Below the pieces are notes generated by a model that did not search any database, was not told where the DNA came from, and saw nothing but the letters and a program-made list of their open reading frames with translations. From positions 907,099-971,098 of the forward strand of contig JAYKAV010002728.1 in the NCBI GenBank assembly GCA_035582835.1: a stretch of DNA of 64,000 bases, read 5' to 3'. Both the position numbers and the translations under genes were made by a program. Each line of letters begins with the position of its first letter. The first letter of the stretch is position 1. Origin of the DNA: Phoebastria nigripes (taxonomy: Eukaryota > Chordata > Aves > Procellariiformes > Diomedeidae). Positions 25,670 through 39,058 of this stretch are shown one piece after another.

Positions 25670-28110
25670 ATTTGCGCTAGTCTTGTTTCATTGAAGCAGC
25701 AAAGTTATCTTCATCTTCCTTGTTATGAAACGATGGAGAGCATCTGGATAAAGCTTTTTTCGTTTATCCAGTCAATAATGATGAGCACAGTTATGCCCTT
25801 ATATCACATCAAAAAACTTTCTGAATATCTTTGGCCTCTAGCTTGCATCCTATCTAGCTCCAGACCAAATCCAAGCCTAATAGCATACGATGGCTGTAAC
25901 TTTAAATCTAAGTTGTCAATCTTGTCTCTTTAGATAAGGAGTTGAGTTGCCAAGGATACAATGGGTACATGATGTAAAGTCCATGCTGAAAGTACTGGAA
26001 TGAGGCATACTTTCAGAAATAATATTAACACTTTCTGTCTCATGATTTCTGTCCTCAAGCATGTAATCCATATCTGGAGTTGGTAGCCTAACCTGAACTG
26101 AAAGTGTCCTAAATTTATTAGGATATTTCATAAAGGTGCTGATTCTTATGAAACCCTTCGAAGTAATTAGAAACTGACAAGGCACAATCTTTGTGTGTGT
26201 AGCAATAAGATAACTTTATACAGTTTGTATTCTTAGATAATCTTTCAGGAGAGAAAGAACAAACACTAGCCCCAGTCTGCTTCCCCCTGCAAATCCCAAA
26301 ACAGGGCACTCAAATATCTACTCTGTGATTATCCCCAAAAGATCTGAAGCGCAAAATAATTGAACCTTTTTTTATACACACATGTGTGCGAGTGCACATG
26401 TACATATATATGTATAAAACCCACTTTTTTTCCCTCTTCAGAACTAGGTAAGCTGAGCTATTCGTATGTTAGTATCAAAAGTATTCTGCTGTCTCGAGCC
26501 TGGAGATGAGGGTAAACCTGGATAAAGCAGCATGTTAAAGTTTAGGGGATGACAGTGATGCTGACATCCTGGTGTGCAACCTGACTCTAAGATAAGGAGA
26601 TGATTTGTGTTAAGAATTCAAACTCTGAAGACGAAGCTGGTTAAAGTTTTCAACCTTGAATATAGCACAAAGAAGAGGAATTGTATTTTTAGCATGGTGT
26701 TCTGAAAATCTTTTCTGTTTGGTCAAACTACAACAGGAATAAGTGATAATGTATAAGCTGCTTAACTAAAGTGGATAAATAATATCTCCAGTGGAGAATG
26801 TTGTTGGTATGTCTGAAGTAGCAAAAGCTTCAAGCGTGCACAACTATGAACTCCATAGGGCCTANAGTCTGTCTTGTGACTGTATGTCTACTATGTGACA
26901 GTCAGCACCGTAGTATGTGATTAATTCTTGCAGAGTTTGATTATCTTGCGCTCACAGAATGGCGTGATGAGGGATTCCAGGTCCGTAAATAATGTCAGTT
27001 GACATGAAGTTCTCGTACCTCTAAACCAGGAGTAAGGAATCACAGGGGACTGGCTACATCCCTCTGCTTCATTTCATTTGGTTCACAGACATGTTGTTTT
27101 CTGCATTACTTTCTGAAAAGAAAAGTTAATTTGTAGTGAGGAAGAAGTCCTGTACTTCTTGGACAGACTTCTGTTTCAGTTCCCTCTGGTTTTTGAGTGG
27201 TGTTATGCATGCACACGTTATAGCCAAAAAACCTCAAAATAACTACTATGTAGCTTTGGTTAACAATGTATTGAAACTCTGCACCTGAAAATCAGATCTA
27301 GGGTGAATAATGCACTTACCTGTTTTAAGAAGATTGATTTTTAAAAGTTGCATAAGAAGTGAGCACAGAAGTCAACGTTCTTTAAAAATGTTTTACATTT
27401 TAAGTGTGTGAGCATTCAAGGTGAAAGCTCACTGAAATTTCATTGCAATCTCAGTGAGATTTGATATTTACTGTATCAAAGCTGATAGCTTTCCAAATAG
27501 TATTAAACCATGTACTACTGTCTGTGTTAGTCCATTCATGATTAATAATTAAGGATTCTTCAAGTCTAAAAGGCCAAGTGTTACCCCCACTGTATGAGAG
27601 TAATTTGTCAAATATATCGGGAAAAACATTTTTCTAATAAAACTGAGTGATCAGTAAAGCCATATCTCAATGAAATGTTTCTACAAATTATAAATGTGTG
27701 TGCTAACCACTAATGTCAGTACTGCAAATAAATTTGAAACAAATTAAAAGACATAGTGTTAGAGAATGCTTCTAAGCATTTTCCTTTTTGAGAATTTTAT
27801 CAAGTATTTATCATTTATCTAACAAACAGCTATACACGTGGAAAATCCCATTTTTACCTTTTTTCTGAATGTTGTCATTCAGCTTTTATAGATCTGTATG
27901 ATTACCTGTTTCAAGCGAGTTGATAGCTGTAGTGGTTGCTTTTCAGAGAAAAGCAGTGTATTTATCAGAATTTTTAAATTGCTGAAGAGCTAATGTTCTG
28001 AAGAAAATGTCATCATTATTGCAGCTTCTTTTGCTGCCTGCAAGTAGTTCTTGCTTTTTTTGAACAAAGTTATTTTCCTACTTACTCTTCAGCCTTATTC
28101 TTTTTTCACC

Positions 28111-28145
28111 TTTTTTTTTTTTTTTTTTTNNNNNNNNNNNNNNNN
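28111..28145. other. Poly-T run adjoining a 16-N assembly gap
   Basis: T19 (28111-28129) runs straight into 16 Ns (28130-28145). The assembly evidently broke at a homopolymer, so the true T-run length and any sequence within the gap are unknown. Confidence 0.95.
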
Positions 28146-31100
28146 TCAATAATTATTTGTTATTGCAGATTAAATAATTCTGTTTTGTCAGTGGAATATG
28201 TGATTATCTTCCAGCTAAATTAAATTCATCTGCAAAACTGTAATTTTTGGTGATCAATATAGAATACATTGTATGTTTCTTAAAAAAACAAAAAAATCAA
28301 TAATTGTGTATATAAATGAAAACAGTCTTCAAAGTTTTAAAATTTTGCAATCAATCAGATAAATAACACTGAGTAATTTTTGACTTAAAAACATGACAAC
28401 CTGAATTTTAAAATTATTTTGAATTTAACAGGAATATCTGCTAGCTCTCAGTGAAATAGATACTTTCGCATTTCTTAAAATGAGGCTATTCCTCATAAAA
28501 TGGGTCTTCCTTGTAGTCTGAAAACCGGTTTAGAACAACAAACTCAAAAGAGAAATGGATTGAGATAGCTTAGAAGAAAAGGAGTTTTTGTTACCTAGGA
28601 AATGAGTGAATATAAGTACTTAGCACAACTTTTATCATGTCAGACATCTGAGGGCTTTTGTGTTTCCTAGATTTTAGTTATGGCAGTCAAGTTTAGACTT
28701 GAGACAAAGTGGCTTTAATATGAAATCTTTTGAGAAGAAAGACAAATAATTTGTTTTCTACTTTTCTAGTGGAAGTATTGCTAGTAGATGTATTTGGACA
28801 GAATGCTTTAATAAAAATGTATAATAATGATGATTTAACATTATTTCTAGGACGGTTGGTTGCTACTAACATTTTGTTGGAAATTTTATTCAGTGAAATT
28901 TTACTGGAATAATACTTGCAGTTAAACTATAAAATGTTTTTTGAGAAAGGTAACTAGTGTGCTGGCACAGGTTTTAATTAATATGTTTTATAAATTATAC
29001 TTTGTGCATTTTTGTGTATTAAAATGTGACTGCCTTGCTATGTTTTTTTCCTATTATTTTAATCTTGGAAACACCCGAAGATTTCTGCTTTTGTCTAACA
29101 CAGTATTAGGAAGGATAAGTAATGACTGTTTCACAAATACATGAGCTTCAATTATATTTTTAATCACATTTTAATTAATGGCTCAGTATTTGTGAATATG
29201 CTGTCTGTTTGATTTAGTCAAATTACAGCAGGGTGCTGTTACTAAACTATTCAGATTGGTAACAAATTATGAAACCGTATCGAAGATTGAACAGTTTTCC
29301 CTAATTATGGTTTGTTAACGTGTGTTATCTGATGAATATGTGCTCAGCAGATGCTGTCCTGATATCTTTCAATTGACTGTATTTTTGTAGACTATTGATA
29401 TGTACATGCACCAGATGGATTATGACCTTGGATTTAATTTGTCTTAGATTTTACACTAATGTGAACCTCTCCCCCCTCACCTGTGTTAAAGGGAAGTTTT
29501 GCAGTTAAATTTTTTGTTGTAAAGGTAAGGAGTGATAACACTGTGACCACAAATTTCAGAAGAGTTTGTGGGGGGTGGTGTCGAAGATTTTTAAGTTTTG
29601 CTTATGCGCACTCTTCCTCTTTCTCTCCCAACTTGATCATTCTAGTTGCCATAACAACTTCATAATAGCAGCACATTTGCTGCTGTAGTTAAGGTTGTGT
29701 CAGCACTTCCATTATAAGCTACTGTTTTCAGGAATTTGTAATTTATCCACAGGCTTTAAAATGACATACAGTAAGCCTATGTAATTGGTTTTAATGTACG
29801 GTACCAACTTTTTGAAAGCTGCTGTTGTCTGATCTCTGATGGCATGTATAAAATAGCATATTGTTTCAAGTGTTTTTTTCTTTTTTACCAAGAAGTAGCA
29901 AAATATTTTTAGTCTAAAACTAATTTTGACTGGTTCCCATCTGCCAGAGGTATGAGAATCAACATGTTCTTTTGCTCTACCACAATGCTCCATCACGCCT
30001 GTATCCAGCTAGACCCATCTGTTCCTGTTAGTTAAAAGGTTAGTGTGAACATGGTGCTTTTCTGGGAAGTAAGAAAAATATAACCTTTTTAATAAGAGAA
30101 TTTCATATCTCCTTAAGAAATAAGGGTTTGACATCTTCAATACTTTTATAGTTAATTTTATGTTAAATAAAGACTAGCTATATTAGATGGTGGATGATTT
30201 TTGAAATGCAAGAAGTAGAGGGAGAGTCTATGAGCAAAAGCTAGTATTGAAAAAAGTCAGTTACTCACTGTAGATACAGTTCCTGTTGTAGAGTTTTAGT
30301 AAGGAATTGTGCATAACTTTAATGCAGCTTTCTGAAATCTGGAGATTGTTTAACCTAGAAAACCCATCTAAGCAATTAAATAATTTGCCAAAGATCTGCT
30401 ACATGCTCTGTAACAAGTGATTCCACTAGGAGCTTGATAAATGGATTGTTCAAGGACTTTCCTCCACCCAAATGGATTTTGTTTTTTTGTTTTTTTTTTT
30501 AAACACATTAGTTTCGGGCAAATTTACAAGGCACAACACAAACTTGCTGCCCTGAATAATTATGAATTGTGTACTTGTGAGGATTCGTGGGGTTTTTGTT
30601 TGCCTTTTTTTTTTTTTAACCTATTTTATTGCCAAATGTGCTGCAAGACACTTGCCCCTAAAAGAAGATGATGCCTTTTTGCTGTAGGAGACAACACTAT
30701 GACAGTACGTTATACAATTTTAGAAACTGTTCTGTAGTATTGTTACTCATAAATTAGAAGGGAAAAAACTTTCTTCTGCTTTTTAATCCCTTGTTGTTTT
30801 TATTTTGCTTTGAATTAAAGTCTTCATAAAATTACTTAAATGTGAAGCAAGTATGTTCTTTTTTAGTTCATCTATGTAACTTCTTCACTGTAATAACATC
30901 TAATTGCAGGTATTTAGACATTTGTTTGTATCACTTCAGTTGATTGATGTTTGAAAAACTTCAGCAACAACATGTAACTTTAAAAGAAAGACTCATTTGA
31001 TTTGATTTGAATGGTCCATAGTAAGTGTAGCTATTCATTTCAAAGGCCAATTTCTTTGATTTTATTTTTAAAGGAAAATCTAGTTTAAACTTCGCATATA

Positions 31101-33839
31101 TTAAATCTAATTTAATCATCCTATTTAGAAAGTATTTGTTTAAGTATATCCTACACTGAAGAAAGATTGTGGGTACTTCTCAACTGAAAAATACAAATAG
31201 TTTTTTAAAGGCCCATTGACGTCTTTGGCACAGACTTTCTGTTTGATTCTAGACAGGTGAAATATTCAACCTTGATTTCCTATGTCCAAACGCTTTACNG
31301 TCCTTTTATTGCTTCGCTTTTTAATGTATTTTCCTCTTCCCTCCCAGAATCTGATTAACTTTTAGCCATTTTATATTATGTTTTTGGAATCATATTCACA
31401 AAATTGATTTTGGAGTGTTTTGTTTCCAACTGACTGTTAGATTTTACAGCCCAAAACCTATAAATGTTGCAAGAAAAACCACTTAACTCCTGAATAAAGA
31501 AATTACTTTTAAAAAGCTACATCATGATGGTAGTTGCAAATTGCATCTCTTTTTCTAGGTCTTACAGAAGTCTGCATTTGTTCTCCTATCATCTTCTGTT
31601 AGTTTCTACTTTTACTCCTTCCCCACCCCACCCCCTTAATTTATGGAGCTTTGAATTTTCAGAGAGTTCTTTTACCTGGAGGATTAATTTTAAACCTTAG
31701 CATGAGTGGTTTATTCACCTTAGTTGTTTTCTAGGTTCTGTGTTCTATTTTGATTTTCATTTTAAAAGATTTTGGCCTCTCTCTGATGAGTAGGAATTCA
31801 TGGAAACATTTGCATCCTTGTAGATTTCATAGCTATCAGAAGTGATAGTGTCTCATCTCTGCGACTTCCTTCTTTTGAGTAAATATCCGAAGAGAATCCG
31901 AGCTTAGTATTAGCTTGGTACTTTTCTTCATAGTACACTTCAGATGAGAGGGAGTATTGAAAGGAATAGTTTAATGTTGCAGGCTGTGGGTAAACTATAG
32001 TCTGTCTGCATTTATTTTGAAATTTGTAATGCAACTCTGTGGAGCTATAAAACTTACATTAGTTAAAAGCGTTTGCCAGAAATTCTCTGTACCAAAGATC
32101 TCTCTCTTCTGTCAATGAAAACTGGGGTAAAAGATGAGGTTTAATGTCAGTTGCATTTTGGAACAGCGGTATAGAACTAATAGAACTAATAAAGTCTGGG
32201 TTGTTGGGCTAAGTTGTTCCAAAAGTGCTTAAATTTTTTTTCAAAGATATGTGCTATGTTAATCTTTAATGTATTAGAGATTAGGTAGTGGAAGTATCAT
32301 ATATTTATGAAGGGAAGAATTAAATGGAATTACAGATATCAGGGGTTTTTTTTTTTTTTAAAGCCCATGTTTTGCAGATCGTAAAAACGATTATCCATAA
32401 ATGCCTAGGTACAGCTTGTTTCCAGAAAGCAATCAGCTATAGATCCCTTCTCTTCTTACTTCATGTCTTACATAATTTTGAAAACAATTCCCTTCAAAAA
32501 TACTACATGGTTGCAAAATTACTGACACTAAAAGAACTTTTTGGACATTCACTAATGTAAAATTCTATGTCTTTGCTTTCTAATAGATAAACATGCATTT
32601 CACTGAAATGATATTGTTCAGCCTTCAGTTGAGCTTAGGTTCAAATTTTGTTAAGTTTCAGCCTTATCTGAAAGTTTATTAGTTTCCTGTATTTTTTTTT
32701 TCCTAGTGTAAAGAATGTTCTCTGTGAGCCAGCTGTGTAGGTCTGACCCAGATAGTCACACATCTGAAAAACACATGCCCATAATTCAGCTGGTTTTATA
32801 GTGGTGGTGTGTGGTCCTCATTCTCTGTCTTGTGATGCAACAAATGAGCTTGATGTTTATAGTTTGCAAATGAACAGGGCTATCCTGCAAAGGGCACAAA
32901 CCAAATTTGCCAGTTTCCCAGTGAATGAGGAATGATTTCTTGAAGTCTTCCGGGAGAGGTAGAAAAACAGGTCTTGTTCAAGAACCTCTATAATCTTCCT
33001 GCTGTACGTCTGCTTTCGTATATGTATTGTGTGGGAAAATAAATCCTTTCTTCCTGCTTTCNGACTATATGCAGGATTTTCTAAAGACTCGTTTTATAAG
33101 CTTGGCAATTTTGACGTGAAATCAGTACACAAAAAATATAATTTGGGCTGCCTGATAGTTAGGACAGAAACAATTAAGGACTACTGCAGTGGTACTGTTT
33201 AAAATCTAGCTCATTATGCAATGAATTAATAAATTAATATTCAAAAATATTGGAATTTTAGTTTACTCTTGCTAATTATATATGTTACTGTCCAGTCTAT
33301 TAAGTAACCTTTTCTGGTTTATACGTTTTAATCCTATAATTTTGCCAGTTTAAAAACATCTACTGGAGCCTTTGCAAGAAATAAGAAGAATGAATGATAT
33401 AATGAATTAGCTTTCACAGGCTAGTTAGAAACCAGTTCTAACAATAGATCAAGAAAGTCTAAAGGAGAAAGGAATCCAGCACTGCTTTCATTTGTAAGGG
33501 GAATATCAATGAATAAGGCACCATCGAGAGTGCATATTGAAAGGCGAAAAATTTGGAAAAGATGAGAAACTTTCATATGTCTCTGCATCATGACATACAG
33601 TGTCTTGCCATTTTATATGGATGAAGGGGTGTTCTTTGTTGATAGCTTGGTTCTAACACTTTAGTATCTGATTAATGAATCCTGGGAGTTGAGCTTTATC
33701 ATCTTTGCCCATTTGTGAAGGAGGGACCAGGATTCTTTCTCAGGAGGAGAANAAAAAACACATAGAAGAGATGCCTCTTCTAAGGTAATCTATGAAAATA
33801 GTTTTTGTAGGGGGTTTTTAGTTTTTTGTTTTGGGGCTT

Positions 33840-33876
33840 TTTTTGTGTTGTTTGTTTGTTTGTTTGTTTTTTTCTT
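33840..33876. repeat. (GTTT)n / T-rich simple repeat
   Basis: Several consecutive GTTT units sit within a T-rich low-complexity stretch. Confidence 0.8.
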
Positions 33877-35511
33877 TTTTCCCCTCCTGGGGATTCATTA
33901 CTGCAGAACTGGGAACTGGAAAAAAACAGTAGAACACCTTTATAACCATTTATGACAGATTCCATATTGTAACTCTCAATTCATGAACTGTTTTAAAATT
34001 ATTTTAGAATTTTAAGATTGTATTTTGGTACCAGATGTATCTTTATGATTTTAAGGATGCTATATTTGCGGGAACTAAGGGAAGGAGGGAAAAATAGATT
34101 ATAAGGGATATTGTTTGCAACATAGTCCATCAGGTAGCTGTCTATACTTCAACATTTGAGTAAGCAAAAGGAGGACAAACTAACCTATATATAATGCATT
34201 ACTTATCTGTTTACATGCTGGGTGTTTTAATTATGCTCAGTTACAGTTTTTTGAATTGCATTTTTAAAAGTTTGCCAATAAAGATGTCCTAGGAGAGAAT
34301 TAGCCTCTTGGTGAGTAGTGCTGGGGTAATGCAAATAGCATCTTCAAACATGTATTTGGGCATGCAACTCTGGTTTTGTCACTGAAACTACAGGTCAAAA
34401 AGTGTTCCTTATACCTTTAGCTGTTGATTAGTGGCCAGTGCTCCTTTCTACATCTGGACTGGGAATGTACAGTAGGAAAGACCCAATAACTTTTAATAAT
34501 TATCTAGCTATTTAAATGGTACTTGAGTGTAATTCTCTTCCATTTCCGTTCAACTGGAGAATTATGAAAATATTAGACTCNGTTTTTTTCATTATGTGCT
34601 TTTTTGAGTGACTCAATGTATGAATGCATGTCAGTTGGATTATGAATATCATGCTTTATGCCTTATATCAAGCTTATTTTTAAGGAATTTTCTTTCAATT
34701 ACACGAGTGTCAAATCTCAGGGGGGAGCACAAGACTCATGCTTCTATTACTCATCACATGATCTTCTGCCACACTGCAAGCATCCTGCATACTGGCAGCA
34801 AAAGATTGCTATCTCAGTACCCTTCTGTCAGCCCACGTNTGAAGCATACTTCGGTAGAAGATGAAAGATTTGCAGACTAAAGAGGCATGGGCATCAAGAG
34901 CTGGGTGAGAGGCAACAGGGCTGTGCAGAAGCACAGAGAAAGCCTCAGGCCACATCTTGCAGTTGCGGTACCTGTAGGACAAGGACATGCATCTTACAGA
35001 TGTATGCCTGCATTATCACTGAACTGGATTGCCCATTCCCATTGTTTTGCCTAATGCATGCACCTTCTACATTTGATTCTGGTATGCTTCAGAGAACTGC
35101 TTTTTGGGAAAGCCTGTCTTGTTGATTGTCACTTCAGAATAGTGCCGAACATTAAAATTCAACACTTGCAAAATAATACATCTATTCAGTTAAAACGTCT
35201 CTGACGGAGACATGACCAATTTTGTGATGAGAAGCAACAGGAAGTTAAGCTGTGATTCTGTTCATCCTGAGCCTTTGAGTACCTTCAGAATTGTCAGGCT
35301 TTGCTTCCTGCTGCGTATTTGAATGGAGAAGGGTTCCATGAAGCTCTACCCTCAGATGGAATTGGCTGTGTACGCAGCTGGCAGTTTTGTTGTTCCATCC
35401 TTTGCCTGTCTAGGAGGTTTATTTGACCTGCCTTTTCAGGATGGTGCATCTTCCCAGTCACCTGTTTTTTACGATTTGAATTAATTTTTTGGGGGTAGCT
35501 AGCCAAGAGGC

Positions 35512-35535
35512 TTTTTTTTTTTTTTTTTTTTTTTT
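35512..35535. repeat. Poly-T run (24 T)
   Basis: An uninterrupted T24 run on the + strand, followed by CCCCTCTGGGGGTGAGGGGA. No body or target-site duplication of a retroposed gene is recognised. Confidence 0.9.
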
Positions 35536-35862
35536 CCCCTCTGGGGGTGAGGGGATGGGAAGGGTATTACAGTATCGTGAAGCACAGTTTAAGAGAGACA
35601 TAAAAATAAGAAATTAAATCTTAGAATACGGAAGTTGAATGTTACCTGTAAGCTTCAGCTTTTATTTGGCTGGTCCAGGAAATGTAAAAGAACCACCTTC
35701 TAGAAGCAGATGGGACCTATGAAACAGCTGCATGCTCTTTGAGTACCTTTAGGAACAGATCAGGAACAAGAGTAATTTCATACACTTTATCAATCAGTGA
35801 GATACTAAGAATATTTTGAGACTATTTTGTGTATTAGTTGAGACAGTTAAAAGACAGCTGAG

Positions 35863-35867
<5 letters not shown>

Positions 35868-35897
<30 letters not shown>
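35868..35897. repeat. Poly-T run (30 T)
   Basis: An uninterrupted T30 run on the + strand, about 330 bp after the preceding T24 run. Confidence 0.9.
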
Positions 35898-35902
<5 letters not shown>

Positions 35903-38484
35903 CATTCATTGGATCTATGGAGAGATATTCATGCTTCAGAGACCTCCCTCTCCATCATCCACTTTCCTCTTATCTCAGTAACAAAACCTGCAAAAAATAC
36001 CTTAAATATATTAAAAATATCTTAAATATATTATGGCTGACAGCGTTTTCTGCCTAGGAGAAAAGAAGTGCTGTTTAAGTAATTAAAGATGACATTTACC
36101 TTGAACAGCCTAAGAGATGCTGCTGTCTGTAGAAACACCTTGGTGAACAATCTCAGCTTCGAAGCTAGTCCAAATGAGGATGGTTGAGTACAAAATGTAC
36201 CTTCTGTTATAAAGCACGGTTTCTTTTGATCAGGCAATCTACTTCTGAAAGTAAAAGAGATGATGAATGTTCTGTTGGTGTAACAGAATATAGTTGTATA
36301 ATTGGAATGAGAGTCATTAAAAATGTATGTTGGGCATGTTGATTTAGACATTGGATTTCGTATGTGTGTTCCAAATCACTGTAATCTATGCAGACCACGC
36401 TGGTAGGACAACTTCAACATTTATTGTATCATTTTGAGATAATCCATAGCATATACATTCAAAAAGGTTAAATTAAACCTCAATTAAAGAGTGGAAAAAA
36501 AAAAATCATGGCCATTTGGAAGTCCTTTATTGGATGTTCTTGCAGTAAGCAAGTACCTTCTTTGGTGAGAATGATGTTCAGAAAAATGACATTGGAGTAA
36601 TCAAACATAGAAGACTTGTCTCAGGTAAGCCTTAATTTTATATTACTGATAGTGACTTTGAAATAATAATTTTTGATCTGAAATAGGAATTTCTTATAAA
36701 TTTTATAATTTATACTTGAATTTATACTTGTATAAGAACTATAATATTGTAGTGGATGTGGGGGCTGCTTCTTCAGTGAATAATGAGTGATGATATGTTT
36801 TTAATGGAATATAAAGAAGAAACGTCTTGAAAGCTGAAAGTAAATGCTAGCATTTAGTTCTTGTCTTGAAGCTGTTGTTTTGTTTTTATTTTTTAAACAA
36901 ATTAAGATTTTAATCAAGCTTTGTTTTATGGCACTCAGTAAGATAAGCTTTAGATAGAAGCGGAGGTTCAGGTGGCTTGCTGCTGGGAATTCTGTGAATG
37001 TGACTGTTGCCCAGATAGCGATTATTTATTTCTTTATTTATATGATCATGTTCTTAAATAGAATAGAAATAGTGATGCCACTAGTGGAATCTTCTAAGGA
37101 AATCAGATTTTAAAAAATTAAGTTAATTCATGCTTTTTGTTAATAAAAATAAGAAATTAAGTAATAGTAAGCTGTAATATTAAACATTTCTTCTGTAAGT
37201 ATGACAGACCCAATTCTTTTCTGGTGTAACTGGTTGCATTTTAACAACAGTAATGCCCATCTGCTTCTCAGGGTTTCTTGGCGACTTCAGTGTGCTAAAA
37301 GTTATAAATGCTTCAAATGATACTGCAAGTTGTATAATTTTGGTTTACTGAAGCCCATATTGGAACACACTGTTCTAACAAACTGTAACTAGATATAATA
37401 TGTATTTATATTTTTTTTTTGTGAGTTTGGCGCTGAGTTTTATCAACATTTATGATTAAATAATAAATCTCTTGGAAACTTTGGCACTCAACACAGAAAA
37501 GTGGGCTATTGTAGAATGCAGGTATTAAATTGTAAAATATTATTTCACTGGGGTTGTGTCTTTAAAAATGGGATGTATTAATTTATTGTCCAGGTAGAAA
37601 TTTATTGTAATTCTATTTATCATTATGAAAAATCAGATGATAGGAGGGTTTTTGCCATACTTACGCTGATCTTCCCATTTTTGCACTACTGGTCCATAAC
37701 TGTAATTTTGGTGGAAAACCCAAGAAAATAATTTGAGAGAGTGGAGACTGGAGAAAAATAGAAAAATAAAATGGATACTTTTTAAAAACCAGAAAACCAA
37801 ACTACAGAAACTCTGAATTTGGCCTGGTAAAAACAGATTACTCAGCAGTTTGTGAACCAATGTACATATGTTTTTGATACTTTTGATAGGGGTGGAAGAA
37901 AGGAGGTGACCCTGGTGTCATCAAGGAACAGAGCAAGAGTCTGCTGAGGCAAAAAATCAGAGTGGAAGCATGCAAAGGCTCTAGCATAAGAGTAATTAAA
38001 GATGCCATTCTTTTCTAATTATCTCTGCTACTAGTTGTGCTGTAAGTTTTTGAACAAATATGAGCAAAGAAAATAAGGAAGGAATTGTCCTGCTGCTGAG
38101 CAGAGAGGAAAGTTGTTAACAGGTGAAAGCAGGAAAATGGAAGCTTTGAATGTCTTTTTTTGCATAAATCCACACTAACTAGATCCTCTCTGACTGGTTA
38201 ACTAACATATTTGACAGCACTTGGAAGCGGGGTCTATTAGAGGATTCTGGAAATGTTGTCAGGTTCAAAAGTCCACTTAGTTGAAGTATTAGGGAGGAGA
38301 GAGTATCCTTCTGTTGTTTTACTTTGCTCTAGGCAACTACTTGTGACCACTCATGGAGGTGAGATACTGTGTGATGGACCATCAGTCTGAATAAGTACAA
38401 CTATTCTTAAGTTGTAAAGGAAAACAAGATGAAATGGGGGATGAACCTTTGCAGGTTTGACAATAGAAGCTGTATGGTTGNTAC

Positions 38485-39058
38485 AGGATCACAAGATAAT
38501 TGAGGTTGGCAGAGTCCTCAGGAGGTTTTTAGTCCAACCTCTTGAACAAAGCAAGGTCAGCTGTGGTCAGACGCAGTTGCTCAGGGCTTTATCCAGTAGG
38601 AATCTCAAAGGTTGGCAATGGCACAACCTGCTCTACTGCCTGACTCATGATGAAAAGGTTTTTCCTTATATCCAGTCTCAACCTCTCGTTTCAATTTATC
38701 CCTGTTGTTTCTTGTCCTTCCCCCATGCACATTGGACAGCCTGGCTCCATCATCTTGATAACTTCCCTGTAGGTACTGGCAGGCTGCTGTTAGGTCCCCC
38801 TGAAAGCCATCTCTTGTGCAGGCTGAACAAGCCTGGTTCCCTCAGCCTCTCCTCACAGGGCAAGTGCTCCAGCCTCCAGCCATCTTGGTGGCTCTCTGCT
38901 GAACTNGCTGCAGTTTATCGGTGTCTGTACTGGGGGCCTAAACCAGAATGCAGTATTCTCAGTGTGATCCGACAAGCTATGAGGGAGCACTGCTGGCTCC
39001 TGTGCAGCTTGCTGCCTGGCAAGGCCCCAGTTGCAGCCAGTCAGTTGCAGCCTGGACA
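38485..39058 (-). mobile_element. CR1 LINE 3' region, antisense to the + strand
   Basis: Read on the + strand this is the reverse complement of a CR1 3' region. Blocks in order are ATAATTGAGGTTGGCAGAGT, TAGTCCAACCTCTTG, CAAAGCAAGGTCAGCTGTGG, AAAGGTTTTTCCTTATATCC, CTGGCTCCATCATCTTGATA, CAGGCTGAACAAGCCTGGTT, CCTCAGCCTCTCCTCACAGG, GTACTGGGGGCC and GCTGGCTCCTGTGCAGCTTG. This block order is that of bird CR1. The copy is 5'-truncated (right side) and moderately diverged. A 216-codon open stretch on the opposite strand (38457-39107) is an artefact of the repeat. Two Ns fall nearby, at 38481 and 38906. Confidence 0.93.

Larger units (their letters stand above)
25670..38484 (+). other. AVEN: Intron sequence between CR1 copies
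   Basis: No exon is recognised. The stretch is very AT-rich, especially 28150-29200, and contains the 16-N gap at 28130-28145. It also holds T-runs at 28111-28129, 35512-35535 and 35868-35897 and a (GTTT)n patch at about 33848-33870. At 33731 the string GATTCTTTCTC, following CAG, superficially resembles the start of the next AVEN exon, but the frame does not continue as AVEN. Short open stretches lack motifs. Confidence 0.5.

Noticed and set aside
33725..33760. CAG followed by GATTCTTTCTC, resembling the start (Asp-Ser-Phe-Ser) of the next AVEN exon
   Set aside because: The phase is wrong for joining to the phase-1 donor at 4989. The following residues do not continue as AVEN and the stretch soon becomes A-rich with an N.
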